Source: Conchocele bisecta
Lineage: Eukaryota > Mollusca > Bivalvia > Lucinida > Thyasiridae
Direction of reading: 5' to 3'
Length of the DNA stretch: 64,000 nucleotides
Assembly: GCA_029237695.1 (NCBI GenBank)
Contig: CM055265.1
Location: 216,493,679-216,557,678, forward strand
Shown: positions 21,162 through 34,134 of the stretch, one piece after another
Position numbering within the stretch: the first letter of the stretch is position 1
How the letters are laid out: every line of letters starts with the position of its first letter
Position numbers and translations under genes: made by a program
Notes under the pieces: model-generated
Database searches by the model: none
Told to the model about the DNA's origin: nothing
The model's input: the letters and a program-made list of their open reading frames with translations, nothing else

Positions 21162-21820
21162 TAACGCCGGGAAAGAGTATATATGACCTACAATGTGAGA
21201 TTGGAAAACTGACCAAGCTCCTACACGATGCCACCCATTATAGTATACCAAATCATAAAACACAATTAACTACCGATATGACAAGAGTGTGCAGGGTATG
21301 GTCCCCTGAAATAGCTAACGCAGTCAAACAGTCACATAGAGTCTGGAAAGAGTGGAAAGATGCGGGAACGCCTGTATATAAATCTCATCCAACTAATGTG
21401 AAAAGGAAGGAGGCAAAAGCCAACATCCGCAAATCCCAAAGGCGAGAGCAAGCCATGAAGAGAGACAACCTGTTAACAGAACTTATGGACTCTGAAAATA
21501 ATACTAAGTCATTCAATACTCTAGTAAGGAAACAGCGAGCCACAGACTCCGTTTCCACAGATGTACTTATTGTAGGGGGGAAGAAGGCAGAAACCCCGGA
21601 GGAGGTATGTGACAATTGGGTGACCCATTTTGAAACTCTTGCCACATCCATGGTTGAGGACAGGTATAATCCCAAATATGCAGAGCGGATAAAGCAAGAT
21701 ATCATCTCAATACAGGCGATCCGTGAAGCTCAAAAGGCCCCGATTGAACCGGCTACCGTCACAGAGATTGAACAAGCAATAGACTCCCTAAACAGTAACA
21801 AGGCATGTGATACGTTTGGA
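21155..21820 (+). pseudogene. LINE ORF2: linker between endonuclease and RT, and RT start
   Basis: A charged helical linker (KRKEAKANIRKSQRREQAMK) is followed by the first RT block (ATVTEIEQAIDSLNSNKACD). The frame stops at the SINE insertion at 21,821. The interrupted text resumes at 22,295 after the duplicated target and reaches the GLLTPIHKK block near 22,433. Confidence 0.75.
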
Positions 21821-22294
21821 GTGAGTGAGTGAGTGAATAGGGTTTAACGTCCGCTTTTCTGACATAGAGGTACAAGCCTCAGGGAGTCTACACGCAGACG
21901 GGTCAACGGGGTCGTGTCCCGTATCCACCTGTCCAAGGGGGGTAAATCCCAACTTCAGAACTCAATATTTACAATCAAAATATATATTCAGTTCTGAAAT
22001 TAGAACAACCTGATCTGGTGCCAGGCCCTCGCCACACCAGCATCATTTATCCCATCCCCTAAAAGTAATAGGATTAGCGCTAATCTTACTTTTATATATG
22101 GGGCATAGCCTGACTCAATTCTCACATGCAAGAAAGCCAAAAATGTACATGAGGGCCAAATCCGGTATAGTGGGTTCTGGAAAGTATGAACACAATCGTT
22201 AAGCCAGTTTAGTCGCCTTTTACGACAAGCAATGGCTACTGCAGCACTATTCTCAGGATCAGTTGATCCCGCCCCGGTGCCTGCACGGGGCGGT
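21821..22294 (-). mobile_element. SINE with 15-bp target-site duplication
   Basis: 474 bp flanked by perfect copies of TGTGATACGTTTGGA (21,806-21,820 and 22,295-22,309). Read on the minus strand, it starts with a GC-rich head containing CATTGCTTGTCGTAAAAGGC and GACTAAACTGG. A core (CCTATTACTTTTAGGGGATG) is shared with the SINE at 45,462-45,850. It ends GCGGACGTTAAACCC...(CACT)n. The tail next to the duplication confirms the orientation. It interrupts the LINE reverse transcriptase. Confidence 0.85.
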
Positions 22295-22433
22295 TGTGAT
22301 ACGTTTGGAATTACAGCGGAGCATGTAATGATTAGTAAACAAGCAACGGCACTGAACTTGTCAACAAGATATTCCGAGTAACTGATGTACCAGCACACAT
22401 TAAGGAAGGACTATTGACCCCGATACATAAAAA

Positions 22434-23597
22434 AGTGGGCCATGATGGCCCTAACTCGCTCACCCGAATCCATGAACACCAGAGGAGAATGTGACATTGA
22501 GTTCATGTGTTTTAAAAAAATCGTGCTATTTTTAGATGGTGGCCATCTTGGATTAGCGATGACCTCCGTTTTAACAACTGAAAAGGCTTCAACCATGGAC
22601 CATAACTGCGGTTCGTGTGAAGAAGAATTTTGAAATCTCTAATAAAAGAACGACCTTTTGACCTTTCGGCGGCCATCTTGGATGACATGACCATCCAATT
22701 TCAACAAAAAATGTACCAGAGTGATCGCCTCTCTTGTACCTTCAATTTGATATAGACATGATCATATTCGGTCAAAAATAAAATTTGACCCCAATTTGAC
22801 ACCACGGGTCAGGCCCATTTTTGACCCCGGGGTCACCATTTTAACAACTTTGAAAGAGCATTGTACATCGATCATTCCTACCAAGATTCGTCGAAATCCG
22901 GCTGGTGGTTCATGAGAAGAAGATTTTTTAAGGATTTGTGCTATTTTTAGAAGGCGGCCATCTTGGATTAGCGACGACCTCCGTTTTAACAAATCTGAAA
23001 AGGCTTCACCCACGGACCATAACTGTGAAGTTTGGCCACCATGGGCCAAGCGGTTCGTGTGAAGAAGAATTTTGAAATCTCTAATAAAAGAACGACCTTT
23101 TGACCTCTCGGCGGCCATCTTGGATGACATGACCATCCAATTTCGACAAAAAATGTACCAGACTGATCGCCTCGTTGATACCTTCGATTTGATATACAAC
23201 ATGACCATATTCGGTCAAAAATAAAATTTGACCCCAATTTGACCCCACCGGCCACACCCATTTTTGACCCTGGTGTCACCATTTTAACAACTTTGAAAGA
23301 GAATTGTACATCGATCATTCCTACCAAGTTTTGTCGAAATCCGGTTGGCGGTTCTTGAGAAGATTTTTGAAGAATTTGTGCTATTTTTAGACGGCGGCCA
23401 TCTTGGATTACATAATGACGTCATTTTAACAATTTTGTAATCCCCCTACCTAAGGACCATGACCATGAAGTTTAGTGACTATAGGCACAATGGTTACCGA
23501 GGAGAAGACATTTGATAATGTTCACGGACGGACGGACGGACGACGGACACATTGCGGTAACAATAGCTCACATGAGCTTCGCTCAGGTGAGCTAAAA
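22434..23597. mobile_element. Satellite element inserted in the LINE reverse transcriptase
   Basis: RT coding sequence reads up to CATAAAAAAG (22,433) and resumes at GGAACACAGAAGACC (23,598), so the 1.16-kb block between is one insertion. It starts TGGGCCATGATGGCCC. It has about 2.3 core units of 412-439 bp (GTGCTATTTTTAGA(T/C)GGCGG, GGCGGCCATCTTGGAT, TTTTGACCCCGGGGTCAC). It ends with GACGGACGGACGGACG and a hairpin AGCTCACATGAGCTTCGCTCAGGTGAGCT at 23,565-23,593. No transposase. Confidence 0.8.
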
Positions 23598-24613
23598 AGG
23601 GAACACAGAAGACCCTGCGAATTATAGGGGTATCACAGTCACACCAGTTGTACTGAAGATACTGGAACACGTCATAAATAAACAATAGTATTCTGGAACC
23701 AAGTCAGTCGAGACTTCAGAAGGGTTTCACAAAGAACACCTCTTCAATAAATGCTGCGCTGCTGGTGACGGAATGCATCAATGAGGCCAGGAAAATTAAA
23801 AAAACATTATATGTCACAACCTTAGACACACAAAAAGCATTTGATGTAGTCTCACATCAGTCACTCCTACAGAAGCTATTTATAGATGGAATCGAGGGAG
23901 ATAACTGGCTTCTCTTACATAATCTATACACAGAAATGACATCAAAAGTAAAATGGCGCGGGCAACTATCGTCACCATTCCCCATATTTCAAGGAGTGCG
24001 TCAAGGAGGAGTCCTATCAACAACTCACTACAGGAGATACAACAATCCCCTACTGAAGAGCTTAGAAACCCATCACAGAGGAACAAGCATAGGCCCGATT
24101 GACGTACCCCATGCGACATGTGCGGATGATTTGTGTCTAATATCACATGACAAACAGGAATTACAGACGATGCTGTCCGAAACCGAAAACTATGCAAATG
24201 ATGAATGCTACAATATCCATCCAGGAAAAAGTGCCGTATTGCAATATAATGTAAAGCAGATTGACACAGTTCATTTATATGGAAAAACATTACCCAATGT
24301 TGAGGAAACAGTCCACCTTGGCATAATAAGAAATCGTAAAGACACGGCTAACATAGATCAGAAAGTAAAAATAGGCAGACAAACAGCATACTCACTGATG
24401 GGATCTGGCTTCCATGGAAAATCTGGTATTAAACAGCAGATAAAGGGAGATATGTGGAAAAAGTTTGTCGTCCCAAGAATGACATATGGATTGGAGGCAC
24501 AGAACTTGAAAATAAAGGATGTAGACCAACTAGAGAGCTTTCAGAACAGAACATTGAAACAATTACAGGGACTCCCACTCCCACGTCAACAACTGCCACA
24601 AGAGCTCTGCTAG
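23598..24613 (+). pseudogene. LINE ORF2: reverse transcriptase core
   Basis: After the insertion the RT continues with NYRGITVTPVVLKILEHVIN and QKGFTKNTSS blocks. The main frame, 23,765-24,613, carries the palm aspartate (TLDTQKAFDVVSH), the RQGGVLS block and the catalytic pair as HATCADDLCL (near 24,115-24,140). Cys replaces the usual Tyr/Phe before ADD, a variant I recall from several invertebrate LINEs. The thumb follows, up to LKQLQGLP. A frameshift near 24,590-24,610 ends this piece. Confidence 0.85.
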
Positions 24614-25374
24614 GCATCCTTCCTATATGGGGCTGTATAGAACGAAACATGATAAACCACTTCTGCAGTATTGCCAGAAACCCAAATACTATCGATCATG
24701 AAATATCTGAGAGACAACTGGCTGTTAAATCCAGGGGAGACAAGTCTTGGTTTATGAAAATAGAGGACACTCTAAGAAAGTACGACTTACCTTCTACCTA
24801 TGAAATAATACGTGATCCACCATCCAAATTGCAGTGGAAATCCACAATGAAGGAGAATGTGAACCGCACAGTCGAAGATGAATGGAGAGAAGACATTTAG
24901 ACAAAAACATCACTGAAGTACATAAACCCGGAAAAGGTCAACGTTGGGAAAACACACCATATATGGTCAACCGTCCGAAACAACCGACACGACGTCAGAT
25001 GAGCAGAAATCAAGGCTAGGCTACTGACAGGCACTTACACTCTGCAGGCAAATAGGGCAAAATGTAATCAGTTCACAGTAAATCCAATCTGTAAAATATG
25101 TCAAGTAGAATCCGAAGATCGCGAGCACTTCGTCTCAAAATGTATAGGAGTAGTATATAGGGAGTCAAAATGTATAGGGCTAACCTCAGTCAGAGCTATA
25201 AACAGTATAGTCAACAATACCGCGCTTCTCACACAGCTGTGTCTTGACTCGACGCATCCGAATATCTTGCGTATCCTGGATACATCTACGACTCTAGAAC
25301 AGATGGAACTGATCAGCAGAGAATATGTCTACAGCGTGCATGTCGAAAGGACCAGAAAGCTCGAACTCGTGTAA
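24600..25374 (+). pseudogene. LINE ORF2: C-terminal region with zinc knuckle
   Basis: The frame at about 24,590-24,900 (LLGILPIWGCIERNMINHF, RQLAVKSRGDKSWFMKIEDT) changes again and continues with NPEKVNVGKTHHIWSTVRNN and KARLLTGTYTLQANRAKCNQ. A C-x2-C-x8-H-x4-C knuckle follows (ICKICQVESEDREHFVSKC, about 25,088-25,145). It ends at TAA 25,372-25,374. A short direct duplication AAATGTATAGG(A/G) occurs at about 25,138 and 25,168. The 3-prime end of the element is not clear. Confidence 0.7.
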
Positions 25375-26925
25375 ATTGGGAGAACATTAATGACAATACA
25401 CTCAATGTAAATAGCTCGTTCACTAATGACTGTACAGAACCAAGTTGAACTGTTGCATTATAACACGCATGGAAAAAAATAACAAATATATACATGTATT
25501 TAATATCTACTTGAAACAACATAGTCGGTGCCACAAAAAATATACGTGGGAGCTCTACGAAGAAAAGAAAGAAGAATGGCGGACAGTAAGATCAAAATGT
25601 TAGGCACTGACAGAAAAGTTACATTTTCGACCACAATAGCAGCTACAGGGATTGTTGGATAAAGTTATTTAGCGAAACGAGAGCTCAAAACCTACATCAG
25701 ATTATAGTCTAAGTGACATTGTGTACACACGTTAACATAGTGAGCTAAATTTGAGACAATGTTGGATTCTGGATTTGACAGACAGGTGCGTGAATTGAAG
25801 ACAACACGCGGAGCTGGATAAGAACCGACAGACATGATTCTTAACATGCGTGCTTGGTCTGTGGGTACAATTCCAGATCATATCACGTATGTTTTCATTT
25901 CACGTCTTGTCAACGCAGCACAAATAAATAACGTTGATATTCTACAAGCTGTGTGGTAAAAATGAAAGTTCATTCAGCGTGGTTTGTAACTAAATAATCC
26001 AGGTAAGTTACCTAAATATGCCGGAGCATATCAATATTACCGTGACTAGTAAAATACACGTTGCTGTCACTGATGAGGTACAATAATGTAACATATAGCT
26101 AAAGATAGAATTACAGCATGTGAAGTTTGGTCAATGCACCGTTGATGTATTTATGTACACAATGTTGGAAACAAGACAAGTTCCTCCAAATAATACATGA
26201 AAACAGTAATGTTCATTACAAAAACCAGAGCTCCAGATAAGCTGCATATTTGCGTAAATACCAAATTAAAATTGCCAAAACCCATTTGAAATCAGAAGTA
26301 GTGAGTATCAAAAAGCAATAACAAATTTGTGGTACCTTTATCATGCTACAGAAAACAATAACCAGACCACAAATATAGCATTTTTTTTTTTTCCATGAAA
26401 ACACATCTTGGTATTTCATTATAATTCTCTCCAAGGAGACAATTCTAATGAAATGCCAAGACATGTTTTCATTTCAAAGCAAACTATTCAATAATTGCTG
26501 TCACAGTAGTGTGACTTTATTTTACCCAATTAAAATATTAAAATACCCAATTGCTTCAGATATGATGGGAGTGACAATACTCAATTACTAATTCCTTATC
26601 TGGAGCTCTGAAAAGCGTAAATTAGCACTGATCAATTCTTACAAATGTAACCTCAGTGGAGGCTACATTTATACACAAACACAAACACAAACACAAACAA
26701 TGCATCAGTAACAAGGGCATCAGTATCACTAAGTTAATCCACTCGCTGGCAGCCTTGATACTACAAAGAAATTAACATTTTTCCCTTACAAACAAGTTCT
26801 CAGTGACCTTGACTTTGGGGGTCAGACGTGGGTCATATGCGAAATAAACCAGCATCCCTAGACACACATTGTGGCCAAGTATTATCAAAATCGGTGAAGG
26901 GGTTCACAAGTTATTGAACAAGAGT
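25375..26925. other. Non-coding stretch with one foldback and a short microsatellite
   Basis: No gene is supported here. It holds the LINE 3-prime region, a T run at 26,381-26,392, the foldback at 26,395-26,472 and (ACAAAC)n at about 26,675-26,700. TGACCTTGACTTTGGGG at 26,810 is an isolated relative of the satellite motif. Confidence 0.55.
26395..26472. repeat. Imperfect foldback of the ATTCTC/GGAGAC family
   Basis: Arms 26,395-26,432 and 26,435-26,472 pair over 38 bp with about five mismatches. The centre TCTCCAAGGAGA resembles the AATCGTCT palindromes at 41,779-42,420. Confidence 0.75.
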
Positions 26926-26929
26926 TGTC

Positions 26930-28412
26930 AGAGGACAACGAAGCGCGCCCGGTGGCAGCAAAGGAACCGAGGGCACATTTGAAAACACAACATGCTGGAT
27001 AAGGGAAACAAAATTTGTGAGCCATTTACCAGAGCGTGTTAAGGTTTCGAGCGCACAAAGTATTTGACCTTGACCCTGGGCTTAGCAGAGGTAGACGACC
27101 ATTGGAGAAATGTGTGTGTGAAATATTAAGCAAATCCAAGCAAGGAAACAGAAAATATAGGCCATTTATCCGAGCGTCCGAGCGTTAAGGTTTCAAAATG
27201 CACAAAGTATGTGACCTTGACCCTGGGCTTAGAAGGGGCGGCACGACGTGGATTTGCCACAGCACAGTAGAGGACCCTTGGAGCAATGCGTGTGTGAAAT
27301 ATGAAGCAAATCCAAGCAAGGAAACAGAAAATATAGGCCATTTACCCGAGCGTCCGAGCGTTAAGGTTTCGAGATGCACAAAGTATGTGACATTGAGCCT
27401 GGGCTTAGCAGAGGTAGAGGTAGAGGACCCTTGGAGCAATGCGTGTATAAAATATGAAGCAAATGCAAGCAAGGAAACAGAAAATAGGCCATTTACCCGA
27501 GCGTCCGAGCGTCCGAGCGTCCGAGCGTTAAGGTTTCGAGATGAGGTAGAGGTAGAGGACCGTTGGAGCAATGCGTGTGTGAAATATGAAGCAAATCCAA
27601 GCAAGGAAACAGAAAATATAGGCCATTTACCCGAGTGTTAAGGTTTCGGGATGCACAAAGTATGTGACCTTGACCCTGGGCTTAGAAGGGGCGGGACGGA
27701 CGTGGATTTGCCACAGCGCAGTAGAGGACCGTTGGAGCAATGCGTGTGTGAAATAGGAAGCAAATCCAAGCAAGGAAACAGAAAATATAGGCCATTTACC
27801 CGAGCATTAAGGTTTCGGGATGCACAAAGTATGTGACCTTGACCCTGGGCTTAGAAGGGGCGGCACGGACGTGGATTTGTAACAGCGCAGTAAAGGACCC
27901 TTGGAGCAATGTGTGTGTGAAATATGAAGCAAATCCAAGAAAGGAAACAGAAAATATAGGCCATTTATCCGAGCGTCCGAGCGTTAAGGTTTTGAGATGC
28001 ACAAAGTATGTGAGCTTGACCCTGGTCTTAGAAGGGGCGGCACGGACGTGGATTTGCCACAGCGCAGTAGAGGACTGTTGGAGCAATGCGTGTGTGAAAT
28101 ATGAAGCAAATCCAAGCAAGGAAACAGAACATATAGGCCATTATAATTTTTGAAGACAGAGACGGACGGACGGACGGACGGACGGACGTTCAAACATTTG
28201 GGAGTTATGAGCTATTTGTTCTTTAAAAGATCAAAGGATTAGCTCCTAAAGATCAATGGAATTATGAGCTAACCGACTATAACAAAGGAATCCTTTGTTA
28301 CTAACCCTTACCCTAAGCTCCTAAACCCCCGATGTTGGCCCGGACAGACAAACGGACGCCTACGACGCCGAGGGTATGCCATAAGCACGGTTTCCTTCGG
28401 AAGGCGCCCTAA
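26930..28412. mobile_element. Satellite element sharing both ends with the one at 2,834-5,056
   Basis: The left end AGAGTTGTCAGAGGACAACG (26,932) and the right end GACGCCGAGGGTATGCCATA...GCGCCCTAAAA (28,365-28,412) match the element in the polymerase gene. The core differs: units of about 170 bp with ATAGGCCATTTACCCGAGCG, TGACCTTGACCCTGGGCTTA, GGATTTGCCACAGCGCAGTA and GCGTGTGTGAAATATGAAGC. A GACGGACGG run lies at 28,152-28,188. Frames through the core stay open only because of the periodicity. Confidence 0.7.
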
Positions 28413-28725
28413 AAATGAAAGGTGTTACTAATGTACGCACGCACATACGTACGTACATACATGGACTAACACTATATCCCCTCTTGCCTCGGCAAGGGGA
28501 TAATAATAGTGCCGATTCTGCTGGATTGATAAACCAGCTTCCTTCATGGTTTGAATCTCCCAGTGGAATCAGTGGTATAACAGTCCATATAGTCCAATGG
28601 CAGTAGTGTTAGGCTGTAGTGTTATACCTGGATCGTGGGATCATTGTTAACCCATCTGGCATCATTAATAACCGTGATAGTGATTCAGTAAAATTACTTA
28701 TAAAACCAGTCTGATGATATCATTG

Positions 28726-28840
28726 TTAAACCAGTCCGGCGTCCTTGGCCATGCTGTAATAAAACATGGAGTTGGTGTTCTGTAGGAGGTTCTGTGGTGA
28801 GTCAAACTCCCGTACCTGGCCCTGGTCTAGCACCATGATT
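28726..28840 (-). CDS. ABCC transporter, last coding exon (NBD2 C-terminus and stop)
   Basis: The splice acceptor AG is at 28,841-28,842 (minus). The exon encodes [15 protein letters not shown], the strand after the NBD2 H-loop with the usual D-x-G-x-x-x-E-x-x-x-P pattern, then [19 protein letters not shown] and TAA at 28,726-28,728. The terminal [11 protein letters not shown] is typical of ABCC1/MRP1-like proteins. It enters in phase 2, matching the upstream exon (30,292-30,486), which ends with two bases of an Arg codon. The gene is on the minus strand and runs from beyond the right edge of the window to here. Confidence 0.93.
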
Positions 28841-28949
28841 CTACAATGGCACGGCACAAACATAATTATACATGTAAATAAAAGGTAATATCACTTACTG
28901 TCAGTTTTACAATACTTTATTCTTGTAAAAAAATATGAATACAAAAATA

Positions 28950-29870
28950 AATGTGTGTCAGGCTCTGTGATTATCTCCATTAGTTAATGCAGCTTCAACA
29001 CCAAAATCAGATTACACTGTCCTGTGTTCTAACTGTTGTACATCTTCTCTAAACTGGATAAACAGTCCAACACTTTAAACCTTTGTGTGTTTATAAACAT
29101 GCATATTGATACGATAAAGAAATTATAAGACAATAGAGGAACGCATAACCATGTACTGAATGAAAATATGGATGATGACAAACATGTATATGAACTTTCA
29201 AACCAATCACTTACACAAGAAAAAAATGATCAGAGAATGGAGAAATGCACATGCATCTACTGGACGGACATTTCTAAGTTATTTGACCTTGACCATGGGC
29301 ACAGGGCGGAGCATGGGTGGGCAGGAAATGCAAATATGAATGATAAGAAACATGAAACAGGCACATGAAGTTTCAAGCGAATCACTCACAGTAAAGAAGT
29401 CATAGGAGAATGGAGAAACACACATGCATCTACTGGATGGAAGTTAATTAACCTTGACCTTGGACACGAGGGAACATAGGTGGGGCTGGGAATGAAACTA
29501 TGAATGATGAGAAACATGACACATGCACATGAAGTTTCAAGCTAATCACTCACACAGTAAAGAAGTTATAGGAGAATGGAGAAACTTGCACTCATCTACT
29601 GGACATAAGTTATTTGACTTTGGGTATATGGGTAGCACACAGGGTGGAGCGGGAAATGACAATATGAATGATGAGAGACGTGCACATGAAGTTGCAAGCG
29701 AATAGCTCACACAGTAAAGAAGTCATATGAGAATAGAGAAACACGGACACATCTACTGGACAGAAATTTCTAAGTTACTTGATCTTGACCTTGGGCACGG
29801 GGGGAGAATGGGAAGGCGGGAAATGAAAATAAACAGACAGACTGGCGTACAGACCCCTTTTGCAACCCTA
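28950..29870. repeat. Tandem core repeat near the 3-prime end of the ABCC gene
   Basis: About four units of roughly 180 bp contain GAGAATGGAGAAACNCACATGC, CATCTACTGGA, TGACCTTGACCTTGGGCACG-like text and GATGAGAAACATGACACATG. The array ends at AACAGACAGACTGGCGTACA. It lies within the intron 28,841-30,291. Confidence 0.65.
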
Positions 29871-29947
29871 TATCCAATTATGGCTCCAGGATGGAATAAG
29901 AATGATTCTCCATGATTAAAATTCACACAATCATGTCTTGGCCCGAC

Positions 29948-30593
<646 letters not shown>

Positions 30594-30764
30594 TTATTTA
30601 TTGAGGTGTCTGACATATATTTCAATAGCAGATCACTGTCTATTTGTTGCGAAATGCTGGGACACTAATGCATTTCTTATCCTTCTCTGATAAACTGAAA
30701 TTACATTCCCAGATACTTTTCAACCAGCATAGCACCAAATTATCTACATCTCCATCTGCCGTAC

Positions 30765-30931
30765 CTCAGATTTTGCCCCCCTTCGCCAACCTCGTACTCC
30801 AGGCGCTGTGGCAGTGACTCAACGAACGACTTGAGGTGGGCGTGTTCCAGCGCGAGCCAGAGCCAGGCGTCAGTGTGATCATCCAGCGGGTCAAGGTTCA
30901 TACGCAGGCTGCCCGAGAACAACACCGGCTC
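30765..30931 (-). CDS. ABCC transporter exon: NBD2 helical subdomain
   Basis: Acceptor AG at 30,932-30,933 and donor GT at 30,763-30,764 (CTGAG/GTAC), 167 bp. It starts [20 protein letters not shown] just after the Q-loop glutamine, continues with [20 protein letters not shown] and ends GEGGQNL plus two bases, giving the LSVGQ signature when joined to the exon at 30,292-30,486. [11 protein letters not shown] is characteristic of ABCC proteins. Confidence 0.95.
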
Positions 30932-31312
30932 CTACAACAACCACACTGGTATATGCGCTGAATTCTAACACAGACTCGTACAACAACACTGGTACACAGA
31001 ATGAATTCTAACAACAACACTAGCTCCTACAACAATAATACTGGTATACAGGGTTGATTTTAACAACACCAGCAGGACATACAACAACACTGATATACAG
31101 GATGAATTCTAACCCACCAGCTCCTACACGGGTATACATGAATCGGTTATGTCGCGGTATGTATGTAACTCACGATGGACAGAACGTGTGTATTGGTACC
31201 CAGTTAGCTTATTTGGTTAGAGCGATGGTACGGTAAATTTGGGGACGAATTCCAATTAGCGGGCAGTATGTCACAGTATGTATGTAACTCATGATGGGCA
31301 GAAGGTGTGTAT

Positions 31313-31395
31313 TCATGTCCGGTTAGCTCAGTCGGTTAGAGCGATGGTGCGGTAAACCCGAAGTCCCGGGTTCGAGACACGGGTTGAGTGCACAT
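31313..31395 (+). repeat. tRNA-like SINE head
   Basis: An A-box TTAGCTCAGTCGGTTAGAGCG-like string at 31,322 and a B-box GGGTTCGAGAC at 31,366 have tRNA spacing. A decayed copy lies 120 bp upstream (31,193-31,250), with the flank GTATGTATGTAACTCA(C/T)GATGG repeated, so this is a duplicated SINE head rather than a working tRNA gene. Confidence 0.6.
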
Positions 31396-31490
31396 TTTTC
31401 TTGCCCTGTGACAGTTATAACAAGTCTATGTACTTCACAGATAGCTCTTGTATACTTACGAATTACCAGGTGACTTAGGTATGTTGACTA

Positions 31491-32520
<1,030 letters not shown>

Positions 32521-32528
32521 TCAAATAA

Positions 32529-32674
32529 ACTAGAAATTTGGCCTGTCGGCACACGAATGCTCCCGCTGGCAGCCAAAGAAAACGAGGCATATTTGATTAC
32601 AAGCCATTTACCCGAGTACGGACGGACGCCGGTAACACTATATGCCCCACTCGCCATTCGGTTGCGGGGACATA
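32529..32674. mobile_element. Core-less 146-bp satellite element
   Basis: ACTAGAAATTTGGCCTGTCG at the left and GGTAACACTATATGCCCC...GGGGACATA at the right are the same ends as in the 1.48-kb copy at 7,453-8,930. Between them are only GGCAGCCAAAGAAAA, a short stub of the core's first bases (ATTTACCCGAG) and ACGGACGGACG. This looks like a minimal or deletion form that retains both ends. Confidence 0.65.
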
Positions 32675-33596
32675 AAAAGGTGAAGGTCAAGGTCGAAGTA
32701 CTGGGTGGTGGAGTGTGTAGGGCATGTTCATATGTATCATGTGAATAAATATTTAAGCGATTGGCAAAAGTATTGAGAAGTTATTGTAGGATTGAGAAAC
32801 GTGCACGTAGATTTGTCCCAAAGTGCTAAGTAAACATTTAAAGTAGAAAAGGTGAAGGTCAAAGGTGAAGGTCGAAGTACTGGGTGGTGGAGTGTGTAGG
32901 GCATGTTCATATGTATCATGTGTGTAAATATTTAAGGGATTGGCATAAGTATTGAGAAGTTATTGTAGGATTGAGAAACGTGCACGTAGATTTGTCCCAA
33001 AGTGCTAAGTAAACATTTAAAGTAGAAAAGGTGATGGTCAAAGGTCAAGGTCGTCGAAGTACTGGGTGGTGGAGTGTGTAGGGCATGTTCATATGTATCA
33101 TGTGTATACATATTTAAGCGATTGGCAAAAGTATTGAGAAGTTATTGTAGGATTGAGAAACGTGCACGTAGATTTGTCCCAAAGTGCTAAGTAAACATTT
33201 AAAGTAGAAAAGGTCAAAGATCAAGGTCGAAGTACTGGGTGGTGGAGTGTGTAGGGCATGTTCATATGTATCATGTGTATAAATATTTAAGCGATTGGCA
33301 AAAGTATTGAGAAGTTATTGTAGGATTGAGAAACGTGCACGTAGATTTGTCCCAAAGTGCCAAGCAAACATTTAAAGTGGAAAAGGTCAAGGCCAAAGGT
33401 CAAGGTCGAAGTACTGGGGGGTGGAGTGTGTAAGGGATGTTCATATGTATCACGTGTATAAATATTGACATAATATGTGAAGCCATGTAGAAGTTACTAA
33501 AGAATATAATATCGGGACGGACGTACGGGACGGACGTACGGACGTACGGACGCTGGTAACACTATATGTCCCCGTACCTTTCGGTAGCGGGGGCAT
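32675..33596. mobile_element. Core-repeat satellite ending in an ACGG/ACGT run and hairpin
   Basis: Five units of 172-180 bp contain AAGGTCAAGGTCGAAGTACT, GGTGGTGGAGTGTGTAGGGC, ATGTTCATATGTATCATGTG, ATTGAGAAGTTATTGTAGGA and AAACGTGCACGTAGATTTGT. The right end is GGACGGACGTACGGACGTAC followed by GGTAACACTATATGTCCCC...GGGGGCATA. The nuclear-receptor-like motif appears in reverse orientation relative to the other elements, so the element is inverted or its core is. No left end is visible other than the 146-bp copy next to it. Confidence 0.65.
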
Positions 33597-33899
33597 AAAA
33601 ATAATCTGGCATTACTGTTTATGGGCGGGTGGAGATTATATTCAGTAAATTAATTTTATATTGCCTGATGACCTCTGAACAGAGCTGCCGGTCACACACC
33701 ACACCTGACACACCAAAACTGTATATTGAGAGAGCAACCATTATTTCCTGAAATGCTGATTAGATCCAGCCGCTGATTTTTCGGCTCATTCTCTCACATG
33801 CTTAAAGAGTGGTATAGTAATGTTGGTTTATTGTCGTCGATGCGATGGTGTGGGTGTTTGGTAAATAATAATGTTGTTGTTTTTCATACACGGTGAAAT

Positions 33900-34131
33900 T
33901 TTGAATAAATGTAAATGCTTTGATTTAACGACGGCACTGGCTCGATGACCTTGCATGTCAGGACCGACTATTTAAGTCCCCATCTGATAGGACTAGGCTA
34001 GCACGAAGTTGTTTTGCCCAAGGACACGCCGAATCGACCATTCGCAGCGGCAGAGGTGGTAATTGAACCCGGGGTCTCCCGATCTGCAGTCCGACGCTCT
34101 ACCTACTGAGCTAATCCGGCCACCCCAAAAA
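33900..34131 (-). mobile_element. tRNA-derived SINE
   Basis: Minus strand: a head GGCCGGATTAGCTCAGTAGG with A-box, a tRNA-like middle with CTGCAGA in anticodon-loop position, a B-box GGGTTCAATTACC, then a body with GTCCTTGGGCAAAACAACTT and a tail ending GTCGTTAAATCAAAGCATTT. The tRNA head is 3-prime-extended by unrelated sequence, so it is a SINE and not a tRNA gene. Confidence 0.7.
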
Positions 34132-34134
34132 CAA

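Larger units (their letters stand above)
17663..25374 (+). mobile_element. APE-type non-LTR retrotransposon (LINE), degenerate, with two nested insertions
   Basis: In order: a first-ORF region with a PHD finger, a coiled coil and a Gln/Tyr/Pro-rich tail; a second-ORF region with APE endonuclease, reverse transcriptase and a C-terminal zinc knuckle. This is the layout of Jockey/CR1/L2-group elements; I did not settle the clade. Frameshifts and stops scattered along all domains show that this copy is dead. A SINE (21,821-22,294) and a satellite element (22,434-23,597) split the RT. The 5-prime end is uncertain. ATG at 17,663 (MAGRPTRVRRQT) may be the ORF1 start, followed by a frame break into 17,716-17,943. 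Confidence 0.85.

Noticed and set aside
27185..28153. Overlapping plus and minus frames in the 27-28 kb repeat
   Set aside because: Same cause: open because of periodicity, with equal openness on both strands.
31313..31395. Functional tRNA gene
   Set aside because: No proper acceptor stem, and a duplicated decayed copy next door; it fits a SINE head.
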